Below, piece by piece: positions 8,161 through 16,845 of a DNA stretch of 38,077 bases. Source of the stretch: a virus; IMG/VR virus record IMGVR_UViG_3300002334_000148, positions 1 to 38,077 of that record, one strand, 5' to 3'. A program made the position numbers and the translations under genes. The notes under the pieces were generated by a model, which did not search any database, had not been told where the DNA came from, and saw only the letters and a program-made list of their open reading frames with translations. Position 1 is the first letter of the stretch. Each line of letters begins with the position of its first letter.

Positions 8161-10467
8161 ATGATACCAGCAAGATTGAGTTGGCCCAGTCAGCGTAATG
8201 AGGTAATTAACCTTCAGACTGGAGTTGATGAGAACATAGCCTCACTCCAGCAGAATCCTGGCTCCCTCCTTGAAGTAGCTAACTATATGATAGCGGAGGG
8301 TACTACTGGTGGATACCAATCTATAGCTGGCTTTGAAAGATTTGATGGTCGTGTCTTATCCTCTACATTGACTACTAAGATAATGACTATAGAGAATCCT
8401 GATATAGCTATAGTAGTAGATGATATTATCTTAGGTGCTGCTGGATCTGCTGTAGCCCTAGGATCAAGTTTAATTATTGAGGGTACTCTTCAAGTAGAGG
8501 TACGTATTACTAGTAACAACTTTGTCCGTGGAGAGGATTTAACCATTGGAGGTATCTTCCTAGGTATCTTTAAGAATACAAAGACTACAAAGCCTACTGA
8601 GACCTTCCATGCTGTCTATGATAACAATAGGGCACTTATAGGTACCGTTGGTGGAGAGGTGGAGTGTGAGGGACCAGTACTTGGTGTAACACTGTATAGG
8701 ATTAAGGTGTATGCCTTTAGGAAGAAGGTAGGTCTTAATGAGGTAGGGATGTATGAGGGAACTGTCAATGGATGGGTTGAGGTAGATACCTCTGATAACC
8801 CATTAGCCTTTGGTGTACATGACTTTAAGTTTACCACATACAACTTCTTTGCTACTGCTGGATCAGATAAGATCTACTGGATAGATGGAGTGAACCAATG
8901 TAGATCCTTCAATGGCACTAGAGTAGATACTATAGTCAACTGTGGTATGGTATCCTTAATTAATCCACTGACTGCTGAACAAGATGATAATGATGCATGT
9001 GTACAACTAAGTAAGCTTGAGGAGGGTTGGGATAATCTGATAGAGCTTAATGTGACTACCCCTCCAGTTGTCAAGGGTAATTGGCTATCAGTAACAGTTA
9101 CTGATGCTGACCTACGTACCTTCTTTGATACGTATGGAGCCAGGATGAGGTTCAGGGATCTAGATGATGATAGATGGGTCTACCCAGTATATGTAACTGC
9201 TGGTGGATTAGATGAGGTGACTGTAGTATTCGAGGCGGATAGTATTGTATCTGCATCGGACTATAATGTACTCTTCTATTATGACCAGGATCAACCTGAG
9301 AATACTACTAATATAGCCCAACCTCCTGTAGATGTAGTAGTTACAGTTAATACAGTGCTTAGGAGAGACTTCAGTACCAATCAGGACAGAGATGTACCTA
9401 TCAATATTATAGCTAGGGAGAATAGGTTAATACTGGCGTATGCTGGTGGCTCCCTCCAGTTCAGTGAGTTGACTAGACCTACTGGATGGTCTGGTGTTAA
9501 TGGAGCATTCGAGGTAGGCACTGGTGATGAGATTACTAATCTGGTGCTTGGGGTAGGTAATGCCCTGATTGTATTTAACCTCAGTAGTATCCTCATAGTT
9601 AATGGAGTAGCACCCCCTAATATTACTACTGAGATATTCTCCCCAACATCTGGGGCTTACGTAGGTACAGCTAAGAGGTTATTGGGAACCGTATTCTTCC
9701 TGGATGATCGTGGTGTAACTACCATGGAAGCTGTTCAGGACTTTGGTGACTTTGCTGCTAATAGTATCAGTGAGAACTTTAAGACTACCCTATTCGAGAA
9801 TATAGATAACTTAACGACTAGTATTGTCTCTAGAGACTTGAATCAGTATAGACTCTTCTTCAGTACTGGTCTAGGTATCATAGTATCCTTTAAGGGCAAA
9901 GAATTACAGGGGGCAACCTTTACTCAATTCCCTATAGCAGTTACACATACTACTGAGGGACCACTTAGTAATAAGAGGAATGTACTCCTGTTCACTACTG
10001 ATACAGAAGAGTATGCCAATGAGGAGGTTGATGGTTACGTCTATGTTATGGACTCAGGTACCTCCTTTGATAGCCATCCAATCATCACTAAGATGGTAAC
10101 TAGTTATTCCCACTATGGGAGTCCTAGAGCATGGAAGAGATTCATTAGTGCTATGATTGAGGGGGAGACTAGTGTAGACACTATCTTTGATGTTAAGATA
10201 GACTTTGACTATGGCTCTAGACAGTTACCTAGAACTGAGACTAACTTCGGATTAGCTGGAGAGGTAGTAGGTGGGTCTCTCTATGGTACTAGTGAGTACG
10301 GAACAGCTATTTATGGCTCTGGCCCAGTACTCTCCAGTACTCCAGTATACTTAACTGGCTTTGGAACTAATGCTAGCTTTAAGATATTAACTAACCTACG
10401 CTTTGTTGAACAACATGTTATGCAGAATATACTTGTGGATTACACATTACTCTCAAGAAGGATCTGA
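8161..10467 (+). CDS. Tail nozzle / tail tubular protein B-like
   Basis: A 768-residue, mostly beta-strand protein starting MIPARLSWPSQRNEVINLQTG, an opening common to podovirus nozzle proteins that begin with a short insertion into the adaptor ring. The repeated aromatic-Gly pattern near the C-terminus (GSLYGTSEYGTAIYGSG) is also usual in this family. It would form the hexameric tail tube tip and hold the fibres. The ATG follows GGAGATCATT. It is separated from the fibre gene by only 32 nt. Confidence 0.75.
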   Translation: MIPARLSWPSQRNEVINLQTGVDENIASLQQNPGSLLEVANYMIAEGTTGGYQSIAGFERFDGRVLSSTLTTKIMTIENPDIAIVVDDIILGAAGSAVALGSSLIIEGTLQVEVRITSNNFVRGEDLTIGGIFLGIFKNTKTTKPTETFHAVYDNNRALIGTVGGEVECEGPVLGVTLYRIKVYAFRKKVGLNEVGMYEGTVNGWVEVDTSDNPLAFGVHDFKFTTYNFFATAGSDKIYWIDGVNQCRSFNGTRVDTIVNCGMVSLINPLTAEQDDNDACVQLSKLEEGWDNLIELNVTTPPVVKGNWLSVTVTDADLRTFFDTYGARMRFRDLDDDRWVYPVYVTAGGLDEVTVVFEADSIVSASDYNVLFYYDQDQPENTTNIAQPPVDVVVTVNTVLRRDFSTNQDRDVPINIIARENRLILAYAGGSLQFSELTRPTGWSGVNGAFEVGTGDEITNLVLGVGNALIVFNLSSILIVNGVAPPNITTEIFSPTSGAYVGTAKRLLGTVFFLDDRGVTTMEAVQDFGDFAANSISENFKTTLFENIDNLTTSIVSRDLNQYRLFFSTGLGIIVSFKGKELQGATFTQFPIAVTHTTEGPLSNKRNVLLFTTDTEEYANEEVDGYVYVMDSGTSFDSHPIITKMVTSYSHYGSPRAWKRFISAMIEGETSVDTIFDVKIDFDYGSRQLPRTETNFGLAGEVVGGSLYGTSEYGTAIYGSGPVLSSTPVYLTGFGTNASFKILTNLRFVEQHVMQNILVDYTLLSRRI

Positions 10468-10499
10468 AATGTATATAGAATACCTAGGAGAATATAGAG

Positions 10500-11942
10500 A
10501 TGAGTAGGAACTACACAGCACCACCAGCAGTATCTGATGGGGATACAGTATTCGCTAATGATGTCAATGACCTTAATACAGCCTCCGATACCGCCTTTAC
10601 ACTTACTGAGGCTGAGCTAGATAACATTAACTCCTCTCTAGGTACTCAGGTAGCTAAAGCTGAGGCATGGGCTAAAGAGGCTGAGGATGTAGAAGTAGAG
10701 CCTGGGAAGTTCTCATCTCTACATCACGCTACTAAGTCTAGCCAATCAGCTACTGCTGCTAGTAATAGTGCAGATAGCGCAGCCATTGTAGAAGCTTCGG
10801 TCCTCTCCTCTGAGATTAACGCTGCTAACTGTGCTGGTTCTGCCTTTGTTTCCTCTGGGGATACCGCTGCTGATCTAGTGCTAACTAATACAGATGTTGG
10901 GCTTACCAATGATAATGTGGTACTTACTAACGCAGACGTAGTACTTACCAATTCTGATGTTATTAAGGCTGAGGCTAGTGCTGATGATGCCGCCAGTGCT
11001 GCTGTGGATGTAGTTAATAGTACCGTTAAAGTTGTGAACGATTGTATTAATGGCACTTTTGACACTTGGCAAAGGGGAATAAGTCAAACTGTTTCCGGTT
11101 ATGGTTCTGATGATAGATTTACAAATCTACATGGTGTATCAACCAAAACACATACAAGAGAATCATTCACTGAAGGACAAACAAGTGTTCCTAATAATCC
11201 ACATTATTATTCAAGAACAATTGTAGTAACCGGATCAACTACAAGTAGTTATGTTCAGAAAAAGCACAATGTTTTAGATGTGACAAAATATTCTGGAAAA
11301 AAAGTTGCTGTTTCGTTTTATGCAAAGGCTGATTCTATAAAAAATATAGCTTTAGGTTGTCATCAAGATTTTGGCTCAGGCGGTAGTCCAACAATATTTG
11401 TTAATGCTGAAACAATTCCCCTTTCTTCCGTTTGGCAAAAATTCACAGTATTTTTTAATATCCCTAGTATTTTAGGAAAAACAATAGGGGCATTAAATCA
11501 TACACGTTTTCAGTTTTGGTTTGATGCAGGTTCAACTTTTGATATCAACACAAATTATCTTGGTAATCAATCAGGAATTTTTGACATTGCAGAGGTTGAA
11601 ATATATGAAAGCGATATAGAAAGAAAAACATTACGAAAAAACTCTGTTGATACTCTTGATGATTGTTTAACATATTGTGAACTTATAACAATCTTAGACG
11701 ATTATACCAATACTCTATCAGCAACAGTTTTAAGACGGACGTATTCTTTTAATAAAAAGAAATTAACATCTTTACCTAGTGCTACTGCTGTTGGTAATTT
11801 TCAATATTGGAAAGGTGGAACACCTACTATATTTACGCCTATGATCGGCGCTAATAAAACAATGTTTGTCTTATATGGTGTGGGTTTAACTACAGCGAGG
11901 GGTTTTTATAGTGGTATTGTTTTAATAGAGGATGAGATATAA
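10500..11942 (+). CDS. Tail fibre / receptor-binding protein with mosaic C-terminus
   Basis: A 480-residue protein. The N-terminal 60 residues (MSRNYTAPPAVSDGDTVFANDVN) look like a virion-attachment domain. Residues about 60-180 are Ala/Ser/Asp-rich and helical, with four heptads of the type VVLTNAD. From about residue 180 the protein becomes a beta-rich domain opening NGTFDTWQRG, an opening seen in many phage fibres ahead of a jelly-roll, carbohydrate-binding-like fold. Base composition changes at the same point (see 11041-12060). The protein should attach to the nozzle and bind the host receptor, with specificity set by the C-terminal domain. Confidence 0.8.
   Translation: MSRNYTAPPAVSDGDTVFANDVNDLNTASDTAFTLTEAELDNINSSLGTQVAKAEAWAKEAEDVEVEPGKFSSLHHATKSSQSATAASNSADSAAIVEASVLSSEINAANCAGSAFVSSGDTAADLVLTNTDVGLTNDNVVLTNADVVLTNSDVIKAEASADDAASAAVDVVNSTVKVVNDCINGTFDTWQRGISQTVSGYGSDDRFTNLHGVSTKTHTRESFTEGQTSVPNNPHYYSRTIVVTGSTTSSYVQKKHNVLDVTKYSGKKVAVSFYAKADSIKNIALGCHQDFGSGGSPTIFVNAETIPLSSVWQKFTVFFNIPSILGKTIGALNHTRFQFWFDAGSTFDINTNYLGNQSGIFDIAEVEIYESDIERKTLRKNSVDTLDDCLTYCELITILDDYTNTLSATVLRRTYSFNKKKLTSLPSATAVGNFQYWKGGTPTIFTPMIGANKTMFVLYGVGLTTARGFYSGIVLIEDEI
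10872..10961 (+). repeat. Four imperfect heptad repeats in the fibre stalk
   Basis: Four consecutive 7-residue units (LVLTNTD, VGLTNDN, VVLTNAD, VVLTNSD) are encoded by imperfect 21-bp repeats. They form the last helical part of the fibre before the receptor-binding domain and probably make a trimeric coiled-coil stalk. Such repeats also offer homology for recombination close to the module junction at about 11041. Confidence 0.8.
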
Positions 11943-12060
11943 AATGAATAATTATAAATATTTAGACAATGAGAGAAACTCTGTTAGAAAATATCCTAGT
12001 ACAGATATTACCAAAAATGGATACGGGTGGAGTGAGTTCCAAAAACATCTTGAAGAAGGA
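11041..12060 (+). other. Compositionally foreign fibre module
   Basis: Between about 11041 and 12060 the sequence is clearly richer in A/T, with runs such as AAAAAAA and TTTTTT and heavy use of AAA, TTT, GTT and AAT codons. On both sides the phage uses AAG, TTC, GTA and GGA/GGT. The segment covers the fibre C-terminal domain and the first 35 or so codons of the next gene. This is what replacement of the host-range module by recombination with another phage or prophage would leave. The limits are estimates by eye. Confidence 0.75.
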
Positions 12061-12456
12061 GGACAAGTAGATCCCTTCCAGAGTCCAGCGGAGGAACTTA
12101 TATCTAAGCTAGACCAAGTAGACCAAGAGGTGGCAACAGGCTACCTAGAACTCCTAGAGTACAATGGTAATAAGTACTACCCAGATGAGAGGGCTATCCT
12201 AGCTTCCTTCAGTAGTCTAGCTTATCTTCCCTCAGATTATACTAAGGAGTGGAAGACTGCTGATAGGATGAAGGATGGTATCAATAGTGTTAAAGTAGTG
12301 CTGGATAAGGAGGGACTCGCTGGTCTAGCCCTGACTCTACTAGCTCGCCAAGGTGCTGTATGGGACGCTGGTGAAGCTAAGAAGGTAATACTTAAAGCTA
12401 AGAAGGTAATACTTAAAGCTAAGAAGGTAATACTTAAAGCTGAGTATGGAGGATAA
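11944..12456 (+). CDS. Fibre-associated protein (possible assembly chaperone)
   Basis: A 170-residue protein from ATG 11944, preferred over 11932 because GAGG then sits 12 nt upstream instead of abutting the start. The N-terminus (YKYLDNERNSVRKYPSTDI, then WSEFQKHLEEGG) is encoded by the AT-rich foreign segment, whereas the remainder has native composition. The position next to the receptor-binding gene and its shared recombination junction suggest a fibre chaperone or small fibre accessory; I recognise no family. The C-terminus carries three exact copies of AKKVILK. Confidence 0.55.
   Translation: MNNYKYLDNERNSVRKYPSTDITKNGYGWSEFQKHLEEGGQVDPFQSPAEELISKLDQVDQEVATGYLELLEYNGNKYYPDERAILASFSSLAYLPSDYTKEWKTADRMKDGINSVKVVLDKEGLAGLALTLLARQGAVWDAGEAKKVILKAKKVILKAKKVILKAEYGG
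12376..12438 (+). repeat. Three perfect 21-bp tandem repeats
   Basis: The unit GCTAAGAAGGTAATACTTAA followed by A occurs at 12376-12396, 12397-12417 and 12418-12438 without a mismatch. It keeps the frame and encodes AKKVILK three times at the end of the fibre-associated protein. Perfect identity suggests recent slippage expansion, so the copy number may vary among isolates. Confidence 0.97.
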
Positions 12457-12458
12457 GT

Positions 12459-12917
12459 ATGGCATGTCTAGGAGCCACTGGGAGTACCTGTACAGGTCTT
12501 ACCTCGGATGAGGGATGTGTACCCCCAAAAGTATATAACGCTGGACTACCAGAGCTAGAGCATACTCATCTATCCTTTGATGGTACTAAGTTCATAGCTG
12601 ATTGGTTACCTACACCCTCTTACCCTACTCATATCATCAGGGGATTCATAAGGGCGATAAATGTACCTAGCTTTACACAGGATGGCATTAGCTATGTCTC
12701 TAGAGATACGGACCACATAGACTTAACTAATGGTGGAGATATAGTCCTAGGTAAGTTTTATAGGATAAATATAAGACTGGAGAGTGATACAGAGTTTGGT
12801 AGGACTATAACCCTAGAGGTTAAAGCAGAGGTATTCAACGAGTTCCCCATAGGTCTAGATCTGCTAGTGCATGGATCTGAAGATGTACTTATAGGTGCAG
12901 AGTATATCTATGTATAA
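12459..12917 (+). CDS. Hypothetical tail-region protein
   Basis: A 152-residue protein starting right after the previous stop, with GGAGG nine bases upstream. The N-terminus has several cysteines (MACLGATGSTCTGLTSDEGC), and the rest alternates hydrophobic and charged residues as beta-sheet proteins do. There is no signal peptide or membrane segment. It lies between two fibre-type genes and is likely a structural or fibre accessory, but I do not recognise it. Confidence 0.6.
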   Translation: MACLGATGSTCTGLTSDEGCVPPKVYNAGLPELEHTHLSFDGTKFIADWLPTPSYPTHIIRGFIRAINVPSFTQDGISYVSRDTDHIDLTNGGDIVLGKFYRINIRLESDTEFGRTITLEVKAEVFNEFPIGLDLLVHGSEDVLIGAEYIYV

Positions 12918-12937
12918 ATTAAGGAGGTATGTAAGTA

Positions 12938-13996
12938 ATGGCTAGACAGTTATCAGAGATAAATACTAGTGGAGAGTTAACAGGTATTAAGTTAGGAGGT
13001 ACTGCTACTGAGAAGTCTGTGGCTACCCAGGAGTATGTAAATCAACCTAGGACAGTAGTCCCATTTACGCCACAAGTAGTACCACCTACTCACTTAGAGG
13101 GTCAAGTATTCTATGATGAGCCTACTCACTCCTTCAGTATCCATAGTGATATAGTTAATGTAGCTCTTAATGTGGGACAAGAGCAGTACATGAGGATCAT
13201 TAATAAGACTGGGAGTACTATACTTAATGGTAAAGCGTGTAGACAGAATGGAGTAGATGTAGCTACTAATCTCCCTCAGGTAGCCCTCGCTATAGCTAAT
13301 ACTATTGATAACTCTAGGATACTCGGAGTAGCTACTCATAATATACTTAATGGTGCTGAGGGCTTCATAACAACCTTTGGTAGAGTGGGAGACTTAGATA
13401 CTACAGCGCATACCCTAGGTCTAGCTATCTACCTCAGTGATACCGTAGCTGGAGACTATACTAATGTTAAGCCTGATATTGTAACTCAGGTTGGTGGTAC
13501 AGTAGTCTCAGATTTGACTACAGGTGCTATCCAGGTATCTATACTTAACCATATAGCACTACCTACACTCTTTGGTATACTCCAGGATGTTCCAGATATC
13601 TATTCGCTTCCTGGTAATATTACATGGGAAGATATTAATAATTACCAGATGAGTCAAGGTACCGTACTTAGCGTTAACCCTACGACAGGGTTAATTACTC
13701 TACCTAATGATGGTTGGTATAGACTTAACTTCAGTACCAGTGTCACCGTAGCCTCAGCGAGTCTTGAAGGGAATGTAGTGCTCTTCAGATTATGGAATGA
13801 TACTCAGAGTACTGTATTAGCTACTACTCAGCTTGATGTTGACTCAGGTAAGCTTACGGAGTCTAGGTCAACCTCTAATCCCATCTTAGTTGTAGCAGGG
13901 GATGAAGTAGTTATGCAGATAGGCTCTGAGGATAGCTCATCTAATCTAGTGTTTGATAGTGTATCCTTCGATATAACTAGTATAACTATAACCTGA
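12938..13996 (+). CDS. Putative virion surface/tail protein with C1q-like C-terminus
   Basis: A 352-residue protein preceded by AAGGAGG. The N-terminal part (INTSGELTGIKLGGTATEKSV) resembles short fibre-anchor peptides. The middle (about 60-200) contains a phage structural module read as YMRIINKTGSTILNGKA, followed by GVATHNILNGAEGF. The C-terminal 150 residues (GWYRLNFSTSV; IGSEDSS) look like a C1q/TNF-type jelly roll used by many phage fibres. It is probably a second fibre or spike component; no enzymatic motif is visible. Confidence 0.6.
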   Translation: MARQLSEINTSGELTGIKLGGTATEKSVATQEYVNQPRTVVPFTPQVVPPTHLEGQVFYDEPTHSFSIHSDIVNVALNVGQEQYMRIINKTGSTILNGKACRQNGVDVATNLPQVALAIANTIDNSRILGVATHNILNGAEGFITTFGRVGDLDTTAHTLGLAIYLSDTVAGDYTNVKPDIVTQVGGTVVSDLTTGAIQVSILNHIALPTLFGILQDVPDIYSLPGNITWEDINNYQMSQGTVLSVNPTTGLITLPNDGWYRLNFSTSVTVASASLEGNVVLFRLWNDTQSTVLATTQLDVDSGKLTESRSTSNPILVVAGDEVVMQIGSEDSSSNLVFDSVSFDITSITIT

Positions 13997-14065
13997 TACA
14001 TGGGTATAGAGTGTGAGTAGTAGGCTGTCTAAGATAAATTTAAGATAAATCAGGAGATACGAGAG

Positions 14066-14203
14066 ATGGCAATTAATGAGAGCATAACAGGATCTGGTTT
14101 AGGGAATGATGAGAGGGAGATATGGAATAACTACTTCGGTACTCTCTTGACCAAAGCAGAGGGCCTAGCTCTAATCCCAGTAGAGGAGCTAGAAGATGCT
14201 TAA
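14066..14203 (+). CDS. Small hypothetical protein, 45 residues
   Basis: A short gene filling most of the 199-nt interval after 13996. The ATG at 14066 has AGGAG 9 nt upstream (14052-14056), and its TAA (14201-14203) overlaps the start of the following lipoprotein gene by 8 nt. The product starts MAINESITGSGLGNDEREIW and ends with an acidic helix (PVEELEDA). No signal or membrane segment is visible. The tight overlap and good ribosome site support a real gene of unknown role. Directly upstream is a tandem duplication of TAAGATAAAT (about 14030-14050). Confidence 0.65.
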   Translation: MAINESITGSGLGNDEREIWNNYFGTLLTKAEGLALIPVEELEDA

Positions 14204-14738
14204 GTATACTCTAGTATCCCTACTCCTACTTAGTGGATGTGCTACGGCATATGATGTAGATCTCTGGAAGGAGCATGGTGCTAGTGTAAGGTCAGGTCAT
14301 ACCTCCTCCGCTAAGATAGTTGAGGCTAAGACTATGGCTATCTCAGGATTATCTATATGTCCTGAGTATACTCATACTGAGAGTATACTTATGAGGGTTA
14401 TCCTTGGTGGTAATATAGAGCGCATCACTGTACCTAAGTTCATAGTTAAAGCACCTAGGCTTAACACGGATAACGTAGAGCCACTGACTAAGGCTACTGT
14501 TGGGTTAGCCCCATTCTTAACTATAGAGCGTATAGTTGATAAGACTGCTGGAGAGATTGGAGATGAGAACTATAGTACTGAGGGTGGAGACATTAAGGTG
14601 AGTAAGACAGAGGTACATACAACTACTGCTGGAGATGATAATAACATAAGTACTGGCTATGAGAGTACGGATACTACGGAGAGGGATGAGGAGATAAAGG
14701 AAGAGATAGATGGAGGGACTACAGATGGAGCCTTATAG
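14196..14738 (+). CDS. Predicted lipoprotein
   Basis: A 180-residue protein with a lipoprotein signal: MLKYTLVSLLLLSGCATA, a short basic start, hydrophobic core and LSGC lipobox with Cys15 as the lipidation site. The mature part is hydrophilic and ends in an acidic, Thr/Glu-rich tail of some 60 residues. A lipoprotein beside a single-span membrane protein recalls spanin pairs, but it is much longer than Rz1. It could also alter the host envelope, for example in superinfection exclusion. Translation is coupled to the preceding small gene. Confidence 0.65.
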   Translation: MLKYTLVSLLLLSGCATAYDVDLWKEHGASVRSGHTSSAKIVEAKTMAISGLSICPEYTHTESILMRVILGGNIERITVPKFIVKAPRLNTDNVEPLTKATVGLAPFLTIERIVDKTAGEIGDENYSTEGGDIKVSKTEVHTTTAGDDNNISTGYESTDTTERDEEIKEEIDGGTTDGAL

Positions 14739-15024
14739 TAGCACCTGTAGTGAACATAATGATCTAAGCGGAGTGGTGAATACTATCAAGGGACAACTAT
14801 CTATACTCTTAAGTCTCGTAGTAGTACTTATAGCTGGTATGACCTTTGCTATATCTCAGAATCATAAGGCGGAGATGAAGCTAGCTGATGTGACTAGGGA
14901 CCTCTCCAGTACTAAGGAGATGATCATAGCCTCTAAGAACTTACATGATTTAAGATTAGCTAAACTAGAGGATGGCTTCAGCTCCATAACCTCTTTCTGT
15001 TGTGGAGAACTAGATGCCCTATAA
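14725..15024 (+). CDS. Single-span membrane protein (possible holin or inner spanin)
   Basis: A 99-residue protein from ATG 14725, which has GGAGGG seven bases upstream; the ATG at 14710 is an alternative. There is one transmembrane segment (LSILLSLVVVLIAGMTFAI, about residues 24-42), then a charged helical region (HKAEMKLADVTRDLSSTKEM) and a CC pair near the end. One N-terminal anchor with a helical outer domain fits an inner-membrane spanin or class III-like holin. Overlap with the lipoprotein gene strengthens a joint envelope/lysis role. The function is inferred. Confidence 0.55.
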   Translation: MEPYSSTCSEHNDLSGVVNTIKGQLSILLSLVVVLIAGMTFAISQNHKAEMKLADVTRDLSSTKEMIIASKNLHDLRLAKLEDGFSSITSFCCGELDAL

Positions 15025-15376
15025 TAAACTAGATATTAAAGTAAGACCAACAAGAGAAGATAGGAACTGGGAAGTACTTGAGTCATTTACCTATAAGGGT
15101 ATTCAAGTACCTAGAGGATTTACTACGGATGGAGCAAGTGTACCTAAGTACTTAAGGAACATCTTCCCACATGGTGGGCGTAAGTTTGCTCCAGCAGTAC
15201 TGCATGACTTGCTTTATAGGAGTGTGGACCATAACTTCTCTAGAGAGGAGGCCGATAAGTTATTCCTAGATGCTATGGTATTTAATGGAGTAGGTAATAT
15301 AGAGGCTAAGGTATTGTACCTAGGAGTTAAGTACTTTGGGTTCCTTACATGGAATAAGATTAGGAGGGAGGTATAG
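15014..15376 (+). CDS. DUF1353 family protein
   Basis: A 120-residue protein with the DUF1353 signature: VPRGFTTDGASVPKYLRN (about 33-49), then AVLHDLLYR (about 61-69) and SREEADKLFLDAM. The conserved Asp, Ser, His and Asp suggest a metal- or peptide-active site, but no activity is established for the family. It is common in tailed phages near lysis or tail genes. The start overlaps the previous gene by 11 nt, with GGAGA upstream. Confidence 0.85.
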   Translation: MPYNKLDIKVRPTREDRNWEVLESFTYKGIQVPRGFTTDGASVPKYLRNIFPHGGRKFAPAVLHDLLYRSVDHNFSREEADKLFLDAMVFNGVGNIEAKVLYLGVKYFGFLTWNKIRREV

Positions 15377-16426
15377 ATGGCTGATAACGATGGGACTACT
15401 TTTGTAGATCCTAATATAAACATACTACCAGATTATGCTACTCAAGGAGTACTTAACTTACCTACTCCACCTACTACGGATACCCAAGGAGCTGTTGATA
15501 AGTCAAAGGAGGTTTATGGAGCCGTAGATCCAGGTACAGTACCTACTGACTATGCTGATGTAGATGTTGAGGGTATTGATGCTACGTTCGGGCCAGGAGA
15601 GGACTATGTAAGCCCCTCAGCGACTGTGGCAGGACAACTTAACTCCCTCCTAAGTAGAGACAGTAGATATATTAAACAGGCCCGTAGGCGGTCAGCAGAG
15701 GCCTCTCAGGAGCGTGGGTTACTTAATACTAGTTTAGGAGCTGGAGCAGGAGAGGCAGCAGCTATAGAGGCTGGTCTTCCTATTGCTCAACAGGATGCTA
15801 AGACGTATGCAGAAGCTCAGGCTAAGCAACAAGCTAGTGAGTATGAGTTCATTAGTGATGTAGCTAGGACTGAATTAAGTGGTAGGTTAACTATACAAGA
15901 GTCTGAGACTAAGATGCAGAATCAGATCGTACAGAATACCTTCGATACTGCTATAGCTCAGGCTAGCGATGAGAGCAAGGCGTGGTTCCAGGGAGCGCAG
16001 AATGATTATAATGCTAATATGAAGGGCTTTGAGACTCAGCTCCAAGGTATAATTAATGAGCAAACCTTTGATGCCTCTGTTAAAGAGAGCCTAATGGCCT
16101 CTTCAGCTACTACTATGCAGAATTATCAACTCTCTGTGGAGACGTTACTCCTTAACTCAGATATACTCCAGATGCTTAAGCAAGAGGGTGGTCCTGCTGC
16201 TGTCCAATCTCTACTAGATAACCTTAGAGATAGAACTGCTGATGCTCTTAACTTTCAAGGAGCCGCTGCTGGTGAGTCTGAGTTTATGGCAGGTATTGTA
16301 GAGGACTTCATGGCTAGTGGTACTATAGTAGATCCTGATGTTAACTATGGTGATTCTAAAGATACCCCTATCAGTGGGTTAACTAAGCCTGTCCCTGAGG
16401 GAACAGTGAAGAATCCAACGCCATGA
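15377..16426 (+). CDS. Predicted internal virion (ejection) protein
   Basis: A 349-residue protein. An acidic, disordered N-terminus (about 1-85) is followed by a long helical Ala/Gln/Glu-rich region (SAEASQERGLLNTSLGAGAG; AYAEAQAKQQASEYEF) and a Pro-rich end. The RGLLNTSLGAGAG peptide is a style common in podovirus internal virion proteins. It opens a run of overlapping genes (15377-20133), similar in order to the ejection modules of T7-like phages. It may be packaged in the capsid and released with DNA. GGGAGG lies just upstream. Confidence 0.55.
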   Translation: MADNDGTTFVDPNINILPDYATQGVLNLPTPPTTDTQGAVDKSKEVYGAVDPGTVPTDYADVDVEGIDATFGPGEDYVSPSATVAGQLNSLLSRDSRYIKQARRRSAEASQERGLLNTSLGAGAGEAAAIEAGLPIAQQDAKTYAEAQAKQQASEYEFISDVARTELSGRLTIQESETKMQNQIVQNTFDTAIAQASDESKAWFQGAQNDYNANMKGFETQLQGIINEQTFDASVKESLMASSATTMQNYQLSVETLLLNSDILQMLKQEGGPAAVQSLLDNLRDRTADALNFQGAAAGESEFMAGIVEDFMASGTIVDPDVNYGDSKDTPISGLTKPVPEGTVKNPTP

Positions 16427-16845
16427 TTAAAGAGGCTACCATACTAGACTTAGCGGAGATAGAGGAGCTGATGTCAGAGTTAGAGGGTATCAATTGCCAT
16501 GAGTATGTAAGGCATACTCTACTGCACCCCAACTACCACTGGTTCTATAAAGTAGGGACTGCTATGGTATATGACCCTATGGATAATGGTAGGTTCAATA
16601 TGCATATCTATAATAAAAGTAGAGGTGATAGAAGGCTAAGAGACTGGTGTATACGAACTGGCTCATGGATCTTCGATAATACTGAGGCTAAGAACTTAAT
16701 TAACTTTGTTAAGATAGAGAGGAGAGACCTTAGATTCTTTATGGCATCTATAGGCTCCGTTAAGGTAGGCCAAGTAGGTGATGAGTTAATTTATAATATC
16801 TCTAGAGAAGATAGAGCTAGAGCTGAGAGGAGACTAGAGCAATGA
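16423..16845 (+). CDS. Acetyltransferase-fold (GNAT-like) virion protein
   Basis: A 140-residue protein. The start MIKEATILDLAEIEELMSEL is the usual beta1-alpha1 opening of GNAT proteins. A basic middle stretch (YNKSRGDRRLRDW) and a beta strand (FVKIERRDLRFFMASIG) follow. In related podoviruses a GNAT-like gene of this size lies at the head of the internal-virion block. I see no clear R/QxxGxG/A acetyl-CoA loop, so it may be a structural, non-catalytic version. It overlaps both neighbours by 4 nt (ATGA). Confidence 0.55.
   Translation: MIKEATILDLAEIEELMSELEGINCHEYVRHTLLHPNYHWFYKVGTAMVYDPMDNGRFNMHIYNKSRGDRRLRDWCIRTGSWIFDNTEAKNLINFVKIERRDLRFFMASIGSVKVGQVGDELIYNISREDRARAERRLEQ

Noticed and set aside
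10724-11065. Long antisense frame opposite the fibre stalk (113 codons)
   Set aside because: It mirrors the Ala/Ser/Asp-rich repeats on the other strand, has no ribosome site and is contrary to the operon direction.
12376-12438. The 21-bp repeats as a CRISPR or iteron array
   Set aside because: They are contiguous without spacers and keep the reading frame, so they are coding repeats.
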